Below are positions 25,489 through 33,171 of a stretch of DNA of 47,880 nt, in pieces (position 1 is the stretch's first letter; each line of letters starts with the position of its first letter). The notes beneath the pieces were generated by a model that was given only the letters and a program-made list of their open reading frames with translations, had not been told where the DNA came from and made no database searches. Source of the stretch: Candidatus Bathyarchaeota archaeon. Its GTDB lineage: Archaea > Thermoproteota > Bathyarchaeia > 40CM-2-53-6 > DTDX01. The stretch lies in NCBI GenBank assembly GCA_018396775.1, contig JAGTRF010000013.1, positions 1-47,880 on the forward strand, given 5' to 3'. A program made the position numbers and the translations under genes.

Positions 25489-25696
25489 GGGGCCGTAGAC
25501 AAAACATTGGCGGACTCTAGCCAGGTATGACGACAGATGAAAGATCCGCCAAGGGCTCCAGAAATAAACTATGGGTTTACCGACCTAAAAAGGAATGAAG
25601 AATTTCAGGAGCGAAGAAACCCGTAGACAAAACATTGGCGGAAGTCGAGGGTTCAAATTAGCCGCTTTGGCTATGAAAATCCCTTCGGCCCCACCA
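25489..25696 (+). tRNA. tRNA-Trp (anticodon CCA) interrupted by five introns
   Basis: Reconstructed by hand: acceptor GGGGCCG/CGGCCCC, D-stem GTC/GAC, anticodon stem ACGGG/CCCGT, loop CTCCAGA (anticodon 25558-25560), variable loop AGGTC, T-stem GAGGG/CCCTT, T-loop TTCAAAT, discriminator A and encoded CCA. Introns: 25499-25515 (17 nt, after position 10), 25535-25552 (18 nt, 28/29), 25562-25618 (57 nt, canonical 37/38), 25627-25643 (17 nt, 45/46), 25658-25679 (22 nt, 59/60). Mature 77 nt plus 131 nt of introns equals the 208-bp gene. BHB evidence: the last intron is perfect (TTCA:TGAA, inner TAGCC:GGCTA, T-stem outside); introns 1 and 4 use CCGT:GCGG with inner CAA:TTG; intron 2 (GACG:CGCC) and intron 3 (CTCC:GAAG) each have one A.C mismatch, so their exact edges are less certain. 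Confidence 0.85.
25493..25642 (+). repeat. 22-bp direct repeat spanning two tRNA-Trp introns
   Basis: The same 22 bases occur at 25493-25514 and 25621-25642. Each copy is the exon hexamer CCGTAG followed by the first 16 bases of a 17-nt intron (ACAAAACATTGGCGGA). The introns differ only in their last base (C versus A). Both copies end in TTGGCGGA, which is complementary to TCCGCCAA (25545-25552) inside intron 2, allowing alternative pairings in the precursor. Confidence 0.9.
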
Positions 25697-25711
25697 TGAT
25701 TTTGGGGTGGG
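25690..25711 (+). terminator. Hairpin at the 3' end of tRNA-Trp
   Basis: CCCACC (25690-25695) can pair with GGTGGG (25706-25711). It overlaps the 3' acceptor strand and CCA, so it would compete with tRNA folding; T-rich sequence follows some 15 bases later. It may help termination or be incidental. Confidence 0.25.
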
Positions 25712-26149
25712 TCCTGAAAATCGATTTTATGGTTTTATGTTTGTATACCATATATTTTATTTTTTATATGGTAAATAAAGGTTTTCATGAAGTAGCTGAA
25801 GTTTGGGAGCATAAAATGGTTGAGGAGAGAGTAAAACATATATTGTAATTGTTTATAGCCAACATGCATGGGCGCTAGCAAATTTATATTCGGAACATCA
25901 ACAGCTGAATAGCAACTATAGTTGTCAAAGGAGAAAAAGTTGCTATTAAAGCATAAAGCAAATTGAATGCAAGCTCCATGTTTTATACCAAAAACTGAAA
26001 AGCTTAATGTTGGGGGTGATTTTAACATCAATTGATAAGGATGAAACCTTAAAAGGATCTTCAATAAATGAGGTGTTTAAATTTAAATATTTAATTATAA
26101 TAGTACATAAACAAGTAGAATAATCTTGATTTATAGAGAGAGATCTTAA
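25697..26149. other. Intergenic region after tRNA-Trp
   Basis: No convincing gene. On the plus strand a 26-codon ORF at 25768-25848 (MVNKGFHEVAEVWEHK..., ending VKHIL) has plausible codon use and may be a gene remnant or microprotein. A minus-strand open frame across 25735-26064 has no SD or recognisable domain and is probably chance. The last 80 bases (TTTAAATTTAAATATTT at about 26079-26095) look like the promoter of the zinc-ribbon gene that follows. Confidence 0.4.
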
Positions 26150-27190
26150 TTGAGCGACTTAGAAAGGAAACATTTATATAAGAAGAGAGAGACCCATCTT
26201 TTATTAAGTTATATGATTAATGGCCATGAAGATTTAAAACCAAAACTTCAAAACGGAATATATACTTTTCAAGAAGTAAACGAGATTTTAGGAAACGAAG
26301 CGAATTTAATTCTTGAAGAGCTGGCTGAAAAAGAAATTCTTAAGCCCTATTTAGTTGATATGGAAGTTACTTGCCCTAAATGCGCTTCAAAAAAATTAAA
26401 GGTTAAATATTTATGTCCTTTTTGCAACTCCTTTAAATTAACTAAAGGAACTTTAATTGAGCATTATGGTTGTGGAGCTGTTGATTACCTTGAAAAGTTT
26501 CTTAAAGATAATGAATATATTTGCCCAAAATGCAACAAAAATTTAAAGCTTATAGGAGTAGATTATCGAAAACTTGATAATATTTATCGTTGTGAAGAAT
26601 GTAAAAAAATCTTTAGCTTACCAGATATACTTCATATATGCTTAGATTGCGAATCTTCTTTCAATTATGAAGGGGTAAAGCTTACTCAAGTATATGGATA
26701 TAGATTAAATGAAAACTTCAGAGATGAAATAATCGCTAATTGCGTTGTTGAAGTCCAATTGACGGAGCTTCTTAAAGGCTACGGATGGTTGGTAGAACAT
26801 CCAGGAATACTTACAGGTTCATCAGAAGTAAATCATGCATTTGATATAATAGCTCGAAAAAATAAAGAAACAATAGCGATAACCGTGGCCTCCGATGTTA
26901 AAGAAGTTGAAGCGGAAGTCATCATTAGTCATTTCGCAAAAGTTTATGATTCCAAGCCAACTAAATCTGTGGTGATTGCTTCTCCAAAATTAAGCAATGA
27001 AGCTGGAAAGCTTGCAAACCTCTATATGATTAAAATAATTGAAGGGGAAACTGTAGAAGAAATTAAAGGAAAATTCAAAGATTTTATCAAGCAGATGGAA
27101 CCTTCATATAAGCATATAATAAAAGAAGACGAAATTAAAAATAGCAACAAGAAACATGAGTTTACCACAATCAATAAAAGTCGTGGATAA
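26150..27190 (+). CDS. TackOD1-like zinc-ribbon protein (intact copy)
   Basis: 346 residues. N-terminal helical region (1-70), then a run of zinc-ribbon knuckles: CPKCASKKL, CPFC, IEHYGCGAVD, CPKC, CEEC and CLDC. The IEH-x-x-CG-A signature with flanking ribbons recalls the TackOD1 metal-binding output domain described from Thaumarchaeota and relatives. The C-terminal 150 residues (GYGWLVEHPGILTGSSEVNHAFDIIARK, then ITVASDVKEVEAEV) resemble a PD-(D/E)XK nuclease-like fold. TTG start with GAGAGAT upstream. Paralogous along its whole length to the frameshifted gene at 21920-22872. Overlaps the following gene by 35 bp. Function unknown; a signalling or regulatory output is inferred. Confidence 0.7.
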   Translation: MSDLERKHLYKKRETHLLLSYMINGHEDLKPKLQNGIYTFQEVNEILGNEANLILEELAEKEILKPYLVDMEVTCPKCASKKLKVKYLCPFCNSFKLTKGTLIEHYGCGAVDYLEKFLKDNEYICPKCNKNLKLIGVDYRKLDNIYRCEECKKIFSLPDILHICLDCESSFNYEGVKLTQVYGYRLNENFRDEIIANCVVEVQLTELLKGYGWLVEHPGILTGSSEVNHAFDIIARKNKETIAITVASDVKEVEAEVIISHFAKVYDSKPTKSVVIASPKLSNEAGKLANLYMIKIIEGETVEEIKGKFKDFIKQMEPSYKHIIKEDEIKNSNKKHEFTTINKSRG

Positions 27191-27428
27191 GTTGCCATCT
27201 CCTGTGAAAGTTATAGGTAAATTGTTACCCTCTATGAAAGTTATAGATAGGGATGGAATCATAGTGGGAATATTAGAAAAAGTGATTTTAGAGAAGAATT
27301 CTTTAGAATCGATTCTAATAGTTAAGAATAAATCTGAACAAATAATTAAGGTTCCTTTAAGTTATATAAGTTCTGTATCTGATGTTATTATGCTTAGAAC
27401 TTATTCAAAACTCTTAAATAAATCATAA
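27156..27428 (+). CDS. PRC-barrel-like small protein
   Basis: 90 residues. The C-terminal 60 residues fit a PRC barrel: KVIDRDGIIVGILEKVILEK, then a second strand set and KVPLSYISSVSDVIML. The first 30 residues hold three short imperfect repeats (KVVDKLPSP, KVIGKLLPS, KVIDRDG). It overlaps the end of the zinc-ribbon gene by 35 bp in another frame, so the two are probably translationally coupled. PRC barrels occur in RimM, the photosynthetic reaction centre H subunit and archaeal small proteins linked to cell-division gene neighbourhoods; beside an actin-like operon this is suggestive only. Confidence 0.65.
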   Translation: MSLPQSIKVVDKLPSPVKVIGKLLPSMKVIDRDGIIVGILEKVILEKNSLESILIVKNKSEQIIKVPLSYISSVSDVIMLRTYSKLLNKS

Positions 27429-27577
27429 CTTAAGGGATAAGCCTAAACCTGGAAGAGTTAGTTTAAATGCTAAAGAAAAAAATCCTTTTCATAAAGAATT
27501 TTTTATTATGAAAGACTTAAATAGTTTTGAGATAAATTTAAAATTAATCAACGACTCGATTTATGGAAGGAGGGTTA

Positions 27578-29131
27578 TTGAAAGTTTATCTTATGGCATT
27601 TTGTATAGTTATTTTAATTATGGTTCAAGTGAATAACCCGTCTATTGCCTCAATCGATAAAATTCCAGTAGCGATCACTTTTAATGCTGATGTTTGGGGA
27701 GCTCAAGAAGAGCTTATTAGTATATTGAACCTACTTGATAAATATCACATTAGATCGACTTTCTTTTTCCTTGGGAAATATGCTGAACTTGAACCTAATG
27801 CTTTAAGGCTTGTATTTAATGAAGGCCACGAGATCGGTGCCAGATCTTATGATCATACTTGTAGGCTTATCGATATGAGTATAGATGAGCAAAAAGCAGA
27901 TATAAATAGAACGGTTAATTTAATATTTAATGCTATCAGACAACGTCCTATCGGTTTTGCAGCTCCAGGATATTTTTATAATAATGAAACTTTATATGTG
28001 TTGAAAGAATTAGGATTTATGTATGATAGAAGCGCAAGAGGAACTCTGCATACACCTAATGATGAACCTTATTGGATATGGCAAAATGAAGCTAAGATGG
28101 GTATTAAATATATTGGTGTTTTTTCGAATCAGTGCCCATTAATTCATGAGCAGGGAATATACGAATTTCCTATAACATATTCATTAAATTATTCGCCATT
28201 CAATATAACGTCTGGGATTAGCCCAATATGGTGGGAAAAAATTAATGGAACAGATATAATGTTATCTGATGCAACTTGGTTTGAGGAGTTGCAATGGAAC
28301 CAAAGTAGATGTCTTGATGTGTTAAAATATGGTTTAAATCAACAAATTGAGTTTGGCACGCCTTTAATAGTCTCTTTTGCACCGCATATAATTGGCAAAG
28401 CCGAGTGGATTTGGATTTTAAAAGAATTTATTAATGCTGCCTTAAAAACAAATAAGGTCATATTTTTAACTTTAAATGAATTAATGAATTGGTGGTTTAA
28501 TGGATCCTGTTTAAGGATAGTTAAAGAGACGTCAAAGCAAACAGTTTCCTTAAAAGAAAATTTTAAAGTATTAATTCACCTATATATTTTGCGAGGAGAA
28601 ATTTATAACGTAACTGTAACTGATGAATTTAATGGCATATTACTAGATGTTAATCCTAAAGGACAAGTGATAGAAAATAAATTAATTTGGCATTTTAACA
28701 AATTAAACCATAATTTTACAATTTCATATGTGATGATTCCATCATACTTAACTTTTCTTAGCCCGAAAATTACATTTAAACATACGACCATTTCAAGGGA
28801 ACTTTTTATTTCACCTACTCTTCTTAATTCTGAAAGTTTAATGCATTCTATAAGGTCAAACGCTGTAAAGCTTTATGTTCAAATGAATCCAATCATTTTT
28901 TGGTCTATGGTAATTTTCGTAACTGTTTTAATAATTTTTCTAGTTTTTAAAATTTATAAAAAAATAAAGCTAATTCAAGAAAAATCTTGGGCTTATTCCA
29001 AACCTTTATTCATCATCAGTTTAAAAGAGAGGAATATTATAAGAACTAAGCATATGATAGCTTCTAAGATATATATAGGATCCAAATTTAAGATAGGATG
29101 TCTTAATCTATTTTCAAGGTATATTAAATAA
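27578..29131 (+). CDS. NodB/polysaccharide-deacetylase-like membrane protein, active site apparently altered
   Basis: About 517 residues. Signal peptide or anchor (MKVYLMAFCIVILIMVQV), NodB-type barrel (about 25-290), beta-rich region, one membrane helix (about 440-460) and a basic tail. NodB segments: VAITFNADVWGAQEEL, STFFFLGKYAE, GHEIGARSYDHTC, IGFAAPGYFYNN. Compared with active enzymes the first Asp of the TFDxD motif is Asn, and the first His of the HxxxH metal motif is Arg (R89; the second His, H93, is kept). It may therefore bind rather than deacetylate glycans. The TTG at 27578 follows AAGGAGG and is preferred to ATG 27563, which has none. The last 139 bp overlap the convergent GT39-like gene. 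Confidence 0.72.
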   Translation: MKVYLMAFCIVILIMVQVNNPSIASIDKIPVAITFNADVWGAQEELISILNLLDKYHIRSTFFFLGKYAELEPNALRLVFNEGHEIGARSYDHTCRLIDMSIDEQKADINRTVNLIFNAIRQRPIGFAAPGYFYNNETLYVLKELGFMYDRSARGTLHTPNDEPYWIWQNEAKMGIKYIGVFSNQCPLIHEQGIYEFPITYSLNYSPFNITSGISPIWWEKINGTDIMLSDATWFEELQWNQSRCLDVLKYGLNQQIEFGTPLIVSFAPHIIGKAEWIWILKEFINAALKTNKVIFLTLNELMNWWFNGSCLRIVKETSKQTVSLKENFKVLIHLYILRGEIYNVTVTDEFNGILLDVNPKGQVIENKLIWHFNKLNHNFTISYVMIPSYLTFLSPKITFKHTTISRELFISPTLLNSESLMHSIRSNAVKLYVQMNPIIFWSMVIFVTVLIIFLVFKIYKKIKLIQEKSWAYSKPLFIISLKERNIIRTKHMIASKIYIGSKFKIGCLNLFSRYIK

Positions 29132-30621
29132 TCCGAGAACCAACCTTGATATTTGGATAAAATTTTATTTAATAAATGGAATAAAGCTACTAAACCTACT
29201 TTTTCTGGCATATATATTTCAAATAAAACTAGATTTTCAAAAATTAACGATATCAATATTAAATAGATCTTTACAGTTGCTCTAGCTTTATTTATCCAAT
29301 TGCTCTCCTTTTTTAAATCTGATAATTTAAATTTAATCCAATCCGTTACTTTAACAAAGCCTTCTGAAGAAATTATGGCAAATGGAGGAAGCGATGGAAG
29401 AAGGAAGCGCGCTTCAAGATGAGTAAATAAAATAGTAAAACCAGAGGTGAACACAAGCCAAGGAATTAATATGGCTAGCTGGTGATACATTTTGTTTTTT
29501 ACCATCTGTATCAAACCAATTATTGAGAAAAGAAATATAGGAATAGAAATTAATGGAATAAAGTTAGATAGCCACCAAATCCTTCTTTCTATTGCTGGAA
29601 GATCTGCTCCAACGCCAAATGTTTCAGCCATTATTTGATGCGATATTAGACGTGACAATATTCCTCTACCTTGAACTTCAAACCTCGCTCCAAGAGCGTA
29701 ATTATCCCAAAGGTATGGATATAAAGTTATAAAAAAGGTTAATACGCTTAAGAAAAAAGTAAGTAATTTAATTTGTCTAAGATTTTTTACATCTGAAAAA
29801 TAAATTGCAACAGCTGGATAAAAAGAGAATGCTAAAGCAATTAAAGATAAAAGGAATGCTAACGATATGCCAACTGAAGTAAAAGGAATTAAATATGCTT
29901 TACCAATTATAAATGGAGTTAAATGCCTTGAAATAACTTCTAAAGTACTGGTTATTCCGTATGTTATAATAGGTATACTGAAAGGGAGTATACTGCCTAT
30001 GGAAGCTATTAAGGCTTTTAAATATTTATTTAACCTAATTTTAGTCAATAGGTAAAAGAGAATTATGGGAAAGAGAATTATATTTTGATCTCGCAACATA
30101 ATGGAAAAAGCTAGAATAGAGCTTGAAACAATTAAATAAGAATGTTTATTTTCTTCTATTCCATAATAAAGGCAAAATAGAAGTAGTGTTGACAAGGTAA
30201 GACTGGGGACATCTGTTAAAATCATGCCTGTAAATAACAATAAAAATGCATTAAACATCAAGAATAAACTTGAGTATAGCGCTTGACGACTATTTTTAAA
30301 TAATTTTTTTGTAAATGAATAAATCAATATTATTAATACCACTCCAAAAAATGGTGAAAGAAACTTAGCTGACCATATTGGAGCATTAAAAATAAAAATT
30401 ACAGTCAACATCCACCAGAATAGAGGCGGCCGTTCATCAGCATAAGGTCCTAGAACTTCACTTTCATCCACTCTTCCACTATGAATTAAAGCATTATTTA
30501 AGTATGCCTTATCATCAAACCATGGAACTTGATTTACATATCCAGATAAAAAGAATAATGTCGCAGATATTGTTATTAGAAATATTAAGGTATATTGAGC
30601 TTTAAATAAATTTCCCTTCAT
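28993..30621 (-). CDS. GT39/ArnT-like membrane glycosyltransferase
   Basis: 542 residues, about 12 membrane helices. The first extracytoplasmic loop has the acidic motif of the GT-C fold (PWFDDKAYLNNALIHSG), followed by YADERPPLFWWML, the usual PPL motif before the second helix. This family transfers a sugar from a polyprenyl- or dolichyl-phosphate donor on the outer face of the membrane. ATG start 9 bp after the stop of the GT2 gene, so they are cotranscribed. The C-terminal helix lies in the 139-bp overlap with the deacetylase-like gene on the other strand. Acceptor unknown; S-layer or surface polysaccharide is likely (inference). Confidence 0.82.
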   Translation of the reverse strand: MKGNLFKAQYTLIFLITISATLFFLSGYVNQVPWFDDKAYLNNALIHSGRVDESEVLGPYADERPPLFWWMLTVIFIFNAPIWSAKFLSPFFGVVLIILIYSFTKKLFKNSRQALYSSLFLMFNAFLLLFTGMILTDVPSLTLSTLLLFCLYYGIEENKHSYLIVSSSILAFSIMLRDQNIILFPIILFYLLTKIRLNKYLKALIASIGSILPFSIPIITYGITSTLEVISRHLTPFIIGKAYLIPFTSVGISLAFLLSLIALAFSFYPAVAIYFSDVKNLRQIKLLTFFLSVLTFFITLYPYLWDNYALGARFEVQGRGILSRLISHQIMAETFGVGADLPAIERRIWWLSNFIPLISIPIFLFSIIGLIQMVKNKMYHQLAILIPWLVFTSGFTILFTHLEARFLLPSLPPFAIISSEGFVKVTDWIKFKLSDLKKESNWINKARATVKIYLILISLIFENLVLFEIYMPEKVGLVALFHLLNKILSKYQGWFSDYLIYLENRLRHPILNLDPIYILEAIICLVLIIFLSFKLMMNKGLE

Positions 30622-30629
30622 GCTTTAAC

Positions 30630-31880
30630 TCACTTTAAATGATGCCATCCATACCTAGAAGCGCGATACCATCCTAATTTTCCTAAAATACTTTTAACGA
30701 AAGCATAGATTCTAATCATATCAATCAATTGTCTATATCCAAATACAAAAAGAGGAGAAAAAGCCACGAGCCTCCAATCCTCTCGATCTAATAACAAACC
30801 TAAAAGTGAAGTTAAAGTTTCAAGAATTGTATATATAAGGTAGGATAAAAGAATCCATACGAATCCTCCAATTATGGAGACCCAAATAGAGAAACCTGTA
30901 ACTATCAAATCAAGAATTGGAATTATAAATAGAGTTACTATTAAATATGGAACGCCAATAACACTGTAAGCTCCAGACTTCCAAATAAGTTTTTTATCCA
31001 AATGCTTCTTTATAGTTTGTGCCATTCCTCCATACCATCTTATTCTTTGTTTAATTATATCCTTAATTTTTTCAGGCGCCTCCGTATATACTACAGCGTT
31101 AGTTATATTTCTGCATATAAAAAGAATTCCATCTCTTGCTTTATGAATTTTAACTGTTAGATCGAAATCTTCTGTGACTGTGTCTCCATCATATATCCCT
31201 ACAGCTTCTATCGCATTTCTTCTAAAAGCGCTTAGCGGCCCAGGAATTACTATTGAGATATCTAAAAGATCCATCGCCCTTCTAGGAAGATTTATGTCTC
31301 TAATGTACTCAAGAGCTTGACATTTAGTCAGCAGATTCACTCTATTGCCAACTTTTACATTTCCAGCAACTGATGCCACATATGGATTTTCGAAGGGTGC
31401 CACTAAGTTTGCAATTGTATTTCTCTCAAAAAGCCCATCAGCATCCGCCACAACTATAATTGATCCTTCAGAAACTGCAATTCCAGCATTTAAAGCCCCA
31501 AATTTACCAATGTTAGGCGGCGGTATATCCACTAATTTAATCTTACCTTTTTTTAAATACGGGATTAAAACTTGTTTTGTAGAATCAGTACTTCCATCAT
31601 TTACTACAATAATTTCCATTTTTTTATATGTTTGTTCTAATAAAGTCTCTATCAACCGTCCTATAACTTTTTCTTCATTATGAGCTGGAATAATAACCGA
31701 GACTAATGGATTGAATGTTTGAAGCCGATACTTTTTTTGAAGTTTATCATGGATGAGACTCAAAGGAAGTACCACAAAATCGTTAAACAAAATTATTGTT
31801 AAACCAATTACAATAAACCAAAAAATTAACGATGGAGTAAAATTTGTAAATTTCGTTATAAGATCTATAAAAGACAGCAT
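30630..31880 (-). CDS. Processive family-2 glycosyltransferase (NodC/PgaC/cellulose-synthase-like)
   Basis: About 416 residues. One N-terminal helix, the GT2 catalytic domain (PLVSVIIPAHNEEKVIGRL, VNDGSTDST, VVADADGLFE), then TVTEDFDLTVKI and QRIRWYGGM. These supply all four signatures of processive beta-glycosyltransferases (D, DxD, TED, QxxRW). Three or four C-terminal helices follow. The product is probably a beta-linked amino-sugar or glucose polymer. The start is the ATG at 31880, with AAGGAGAT upstream; it overlaps the preceding stop as TAATG. A longer frame from 31910 would overlap the upstream gene and lacks an SD. Confidence 0.88.
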   Translation of the reverse strand: MLSFIDLITKFTNFTPSLIFWFIVIGLTIILFNDFVVLPLSLIHDKLQKKYRLQTFNPLVSVIIPAHNEEKVIGRLIETLLEQTYKKMEIIVVNDGSTDSTKQVLIPYLKKGKIKLVDIPPPNIGKFGALNAGIAVSEGSIIVVADADGLFERNTIANLVAPFENPYVASVAGNVKVGNRVNLLTKCQALEYIRDINLPRRAMDLLDISIVIPGPLSAFRRNAIEAVGIYDGDTVTEDFDLTVKIHKARDGILFICRNITNAVVYTEAPEKIKDIIKQRIRWYGGMAQTIKKHLDKKLIWKSGAYSVIGVPYLIVTLFIIPILDLIVTGFSIWVSIIGGFVWILLSYLIYTILETLTSLLGLLLDREDWRLVAFSPLFVFGYRQLIDMIRIYAFVKSILGKLGWYRASRYGWHHLK

Positions 31881-32119
31881 TATGCGTATCTCCTTCTTAA
31901 AAATGCGCATATTATTCTTATGTATAATACTAAAGAAGAGGTTAAGGTGATGATTATGGATGGAACTAAAACTTTCTTAGGTATAAAATTCGCTAGCACT
32001 ATAGAAAGTATGCAAAGAAGCGTAAAAATTAATGCTATTCGCATTTGAGCTTTAAAATCCAATCGTTTTCGTAATTTTTGCATTTTAAATACCCTTAACA
32101 CTGTTTGCGATTTGAGCAT
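31880..32119 (-). CDS. Small two-helix membrane protein ahead of the GT2 gene
   Basis: 79 residues: basic N terminus (QKLRKRLDFKAQ), two membrane helices (about 30-46 and 51-70) and an RRRYA tail. Its stop overlaps the GT2 start in TAATG, so translation is coupled. By position it resembles small auxiliary subunits of processive polysaccharide synthases such as PgaD, but no sequence similarity is visible. ATG 32119; an internal ATG at codon 13 is also possible. Confidence 0.65.
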   Translation of the reverse strand: MLKSQTVLRVFKMQKLRKRLDFKAQMRIALIFTLLCILSIVLANFIPKKVLVPSIIITLTSSLVLYIRIICAFLRRRYA

Positions 32120-32543
32120 ATACCGTATTAAATGATTAAAAGGCTTTTAAAATCTATGGTTTTATATTTTTACCTTCCTAACTTAAAAGTTTTTTGTGAA
32201 CATTTATAACTAGAAATTAAGCTAATAACGAGGCTTTAGTAAGACATGGGAAATTATTTTAGGCTAGATTTTTTAGAAAATTAGGATAAAAAGCTAGAGG
32301 AAATGAATAAAGAAGGCAAAGGTTTCTTTATTCTTGGAGTTTTATAAGGCTTTATTGGAGGCTGTTTATGAAGTGTTACTAGCTTTAGGAGAAGCTGTTA
32401 AACGAGGACAGTTAAAGGCGAGCTCCATCATCTTGAAAACATAAAAAATTAGCAAATAAGATGTAAACAAGTTTCAATTAAAAATTTCTTTTTATAAGCT
32501 AAAAATAAGCTTTAAAAAGGAGTAAAGTTTAAATTTTAAAAAT
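32120..32543. other. Intergenic region with a possible decayed ORF
   Basis: Divergent gap of 424 bp. On the plus strand about 32330-32445 reads as a start-less open frame (EFYKALLEAVYEVLLALG, then a basic tail and stop) that looks like real coding sequence of an alpha-helical protein, possibly a PaREP1-type remnant. Upstream are several stops. I see no RNA gene or repeat. Confidence 0.35.
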
Positions 32544-32564
32544 GTGTTAAAGCTGGGAGAGAAA

Positions 32565-32951
32565 ATGGTTAATAAAAAACTGATTTTAACAGCTGCAGTT
32601 TTAATCATAGTTTTTATAGATGTTTTATTAGAGAAGCTTTTGCTTCCATTGTTTTATAAAGGCTTGCCTTTACCTTATCCTGCTACCGGAAAACCTATTG
32701 GAGCTGCTTTGCTTCCAGCAACATTCTTTCATGTTTTATTAATTTCAGGAAGTATTTTCGCAATAGCTTTAATAGCTGAAAAGCTTGAATTTAAGTTTGA
32801 TGATTTAACTCCAAAAACAACTCAAGGAAAAATAGCGTTAACCTTGCTTTTCATAATGTTGATTTCAGGAATAGCAATGTGGCGGTATCCAATAGCGCTT
32901 CTCCCATTCATTATAGCTGCAGCTTATTTAACTATTATTGAAGTTTCCTAA
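32565..32951 (+). CDS. Four-helix membrane protein, unknown
   Basis: About 128 residues: helices near 5-25, 45-72, 85-103 and 105-125, separated by a Pro-rich loop (FYKGLPLPYPATGKPIG) and a charged loop (EKLEFKFDDLTPKTTQGK). Family not recognised. The ATG at 32565 with GGGAGAG close upstream is preferred to TTG 32544. It converges on the DUF2116-like gene with a 4-bp gap. Confidence 0.6.
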   Translation: MVNKKLILTAAVLIIVFIDVLLEKLLLPLFYKGLPLPYPATGKPIGAALLPATFFHVLLISGSIFAIALIAEKLEFKFDDLTPKTTQGKIALTLLFIMLISGIAMWRYPIALLPFIIAAAYLTIIEVS

Positions 32952-32955
32952 AATT

Positions 32956-33171
32956 TTATTTTTTAGGCGTTAAAAACAGAAGGATTAAGAACATAGCTGG
33001 AAAGATAAGCATCATAATCCAAAGTGAATATTTTCTTTTTTTAACCATTTTACTATATTGTTCTTCGCATTTCTCGCTGCAAAACTCTTTATCAAACGCT
33101 ACTGAAATTCCGCAAATTAAGCAATGCTTATGCTTAGGAATCGCCTCTTCTATTTTAAATTTTTTTGACAT
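32956..33171 (-). CDS. DUF2116-like zinc-ribbon protein with C-terminal membrane helix
   Basis: 71 residues. IPKHKHCLICGISVAFDKEFCSEKC gives CxxC...CxxxC, the compact treble-clef/zinc ribbon of the archaeal DUF2116 family, followed by a basic linker (KKRKYSLW) and a hydrophobic helix (about 51-67). Probably a tail-anchored cytoplasmic zinc finger. The function of the family is unknown. Confidence 0.8.
   Translation of the reverse strand: MSKKFKIEEAIPKHKHCLICGISVAFDKEFCSEKCEEQYSKMVKKRKYSLWIMMLIFPAMFLILLFLTPKK

Noticed and set aside
25469-25696. tRNA-Trp starting at the first GGGGCCG with a sixth intron between positions 7 and 8
   Set aside because: No cut position across the 20-nt duplicate gives a BHB, and TATA spacing places the start of transcription downstream of the first copy.
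25489-25696. Permuted or split tRNA at this locus
   Set aside because: All exons are in the normal 5' to 3' order and lengths sum exactly with five introns, so permutation is not needed.
25735-26064. 109-codon minus-strand frame in the gap after tRNA-Trp
   Set aside because: No ribosome binding site, no recognisable domain and odd composition (many Phe, Cys, Tyr); probably a chance open frame in AT-rich DNA.
27429-27640. Open frame from about 27430 through the deacetylase start (KEKNPFHKEFFIMKDLNSF...)
   Set aside because: It has no good SD, and its second half is out of frame with the NodB-like gene, which has a signal peptide and SD of its own; treated as chance.
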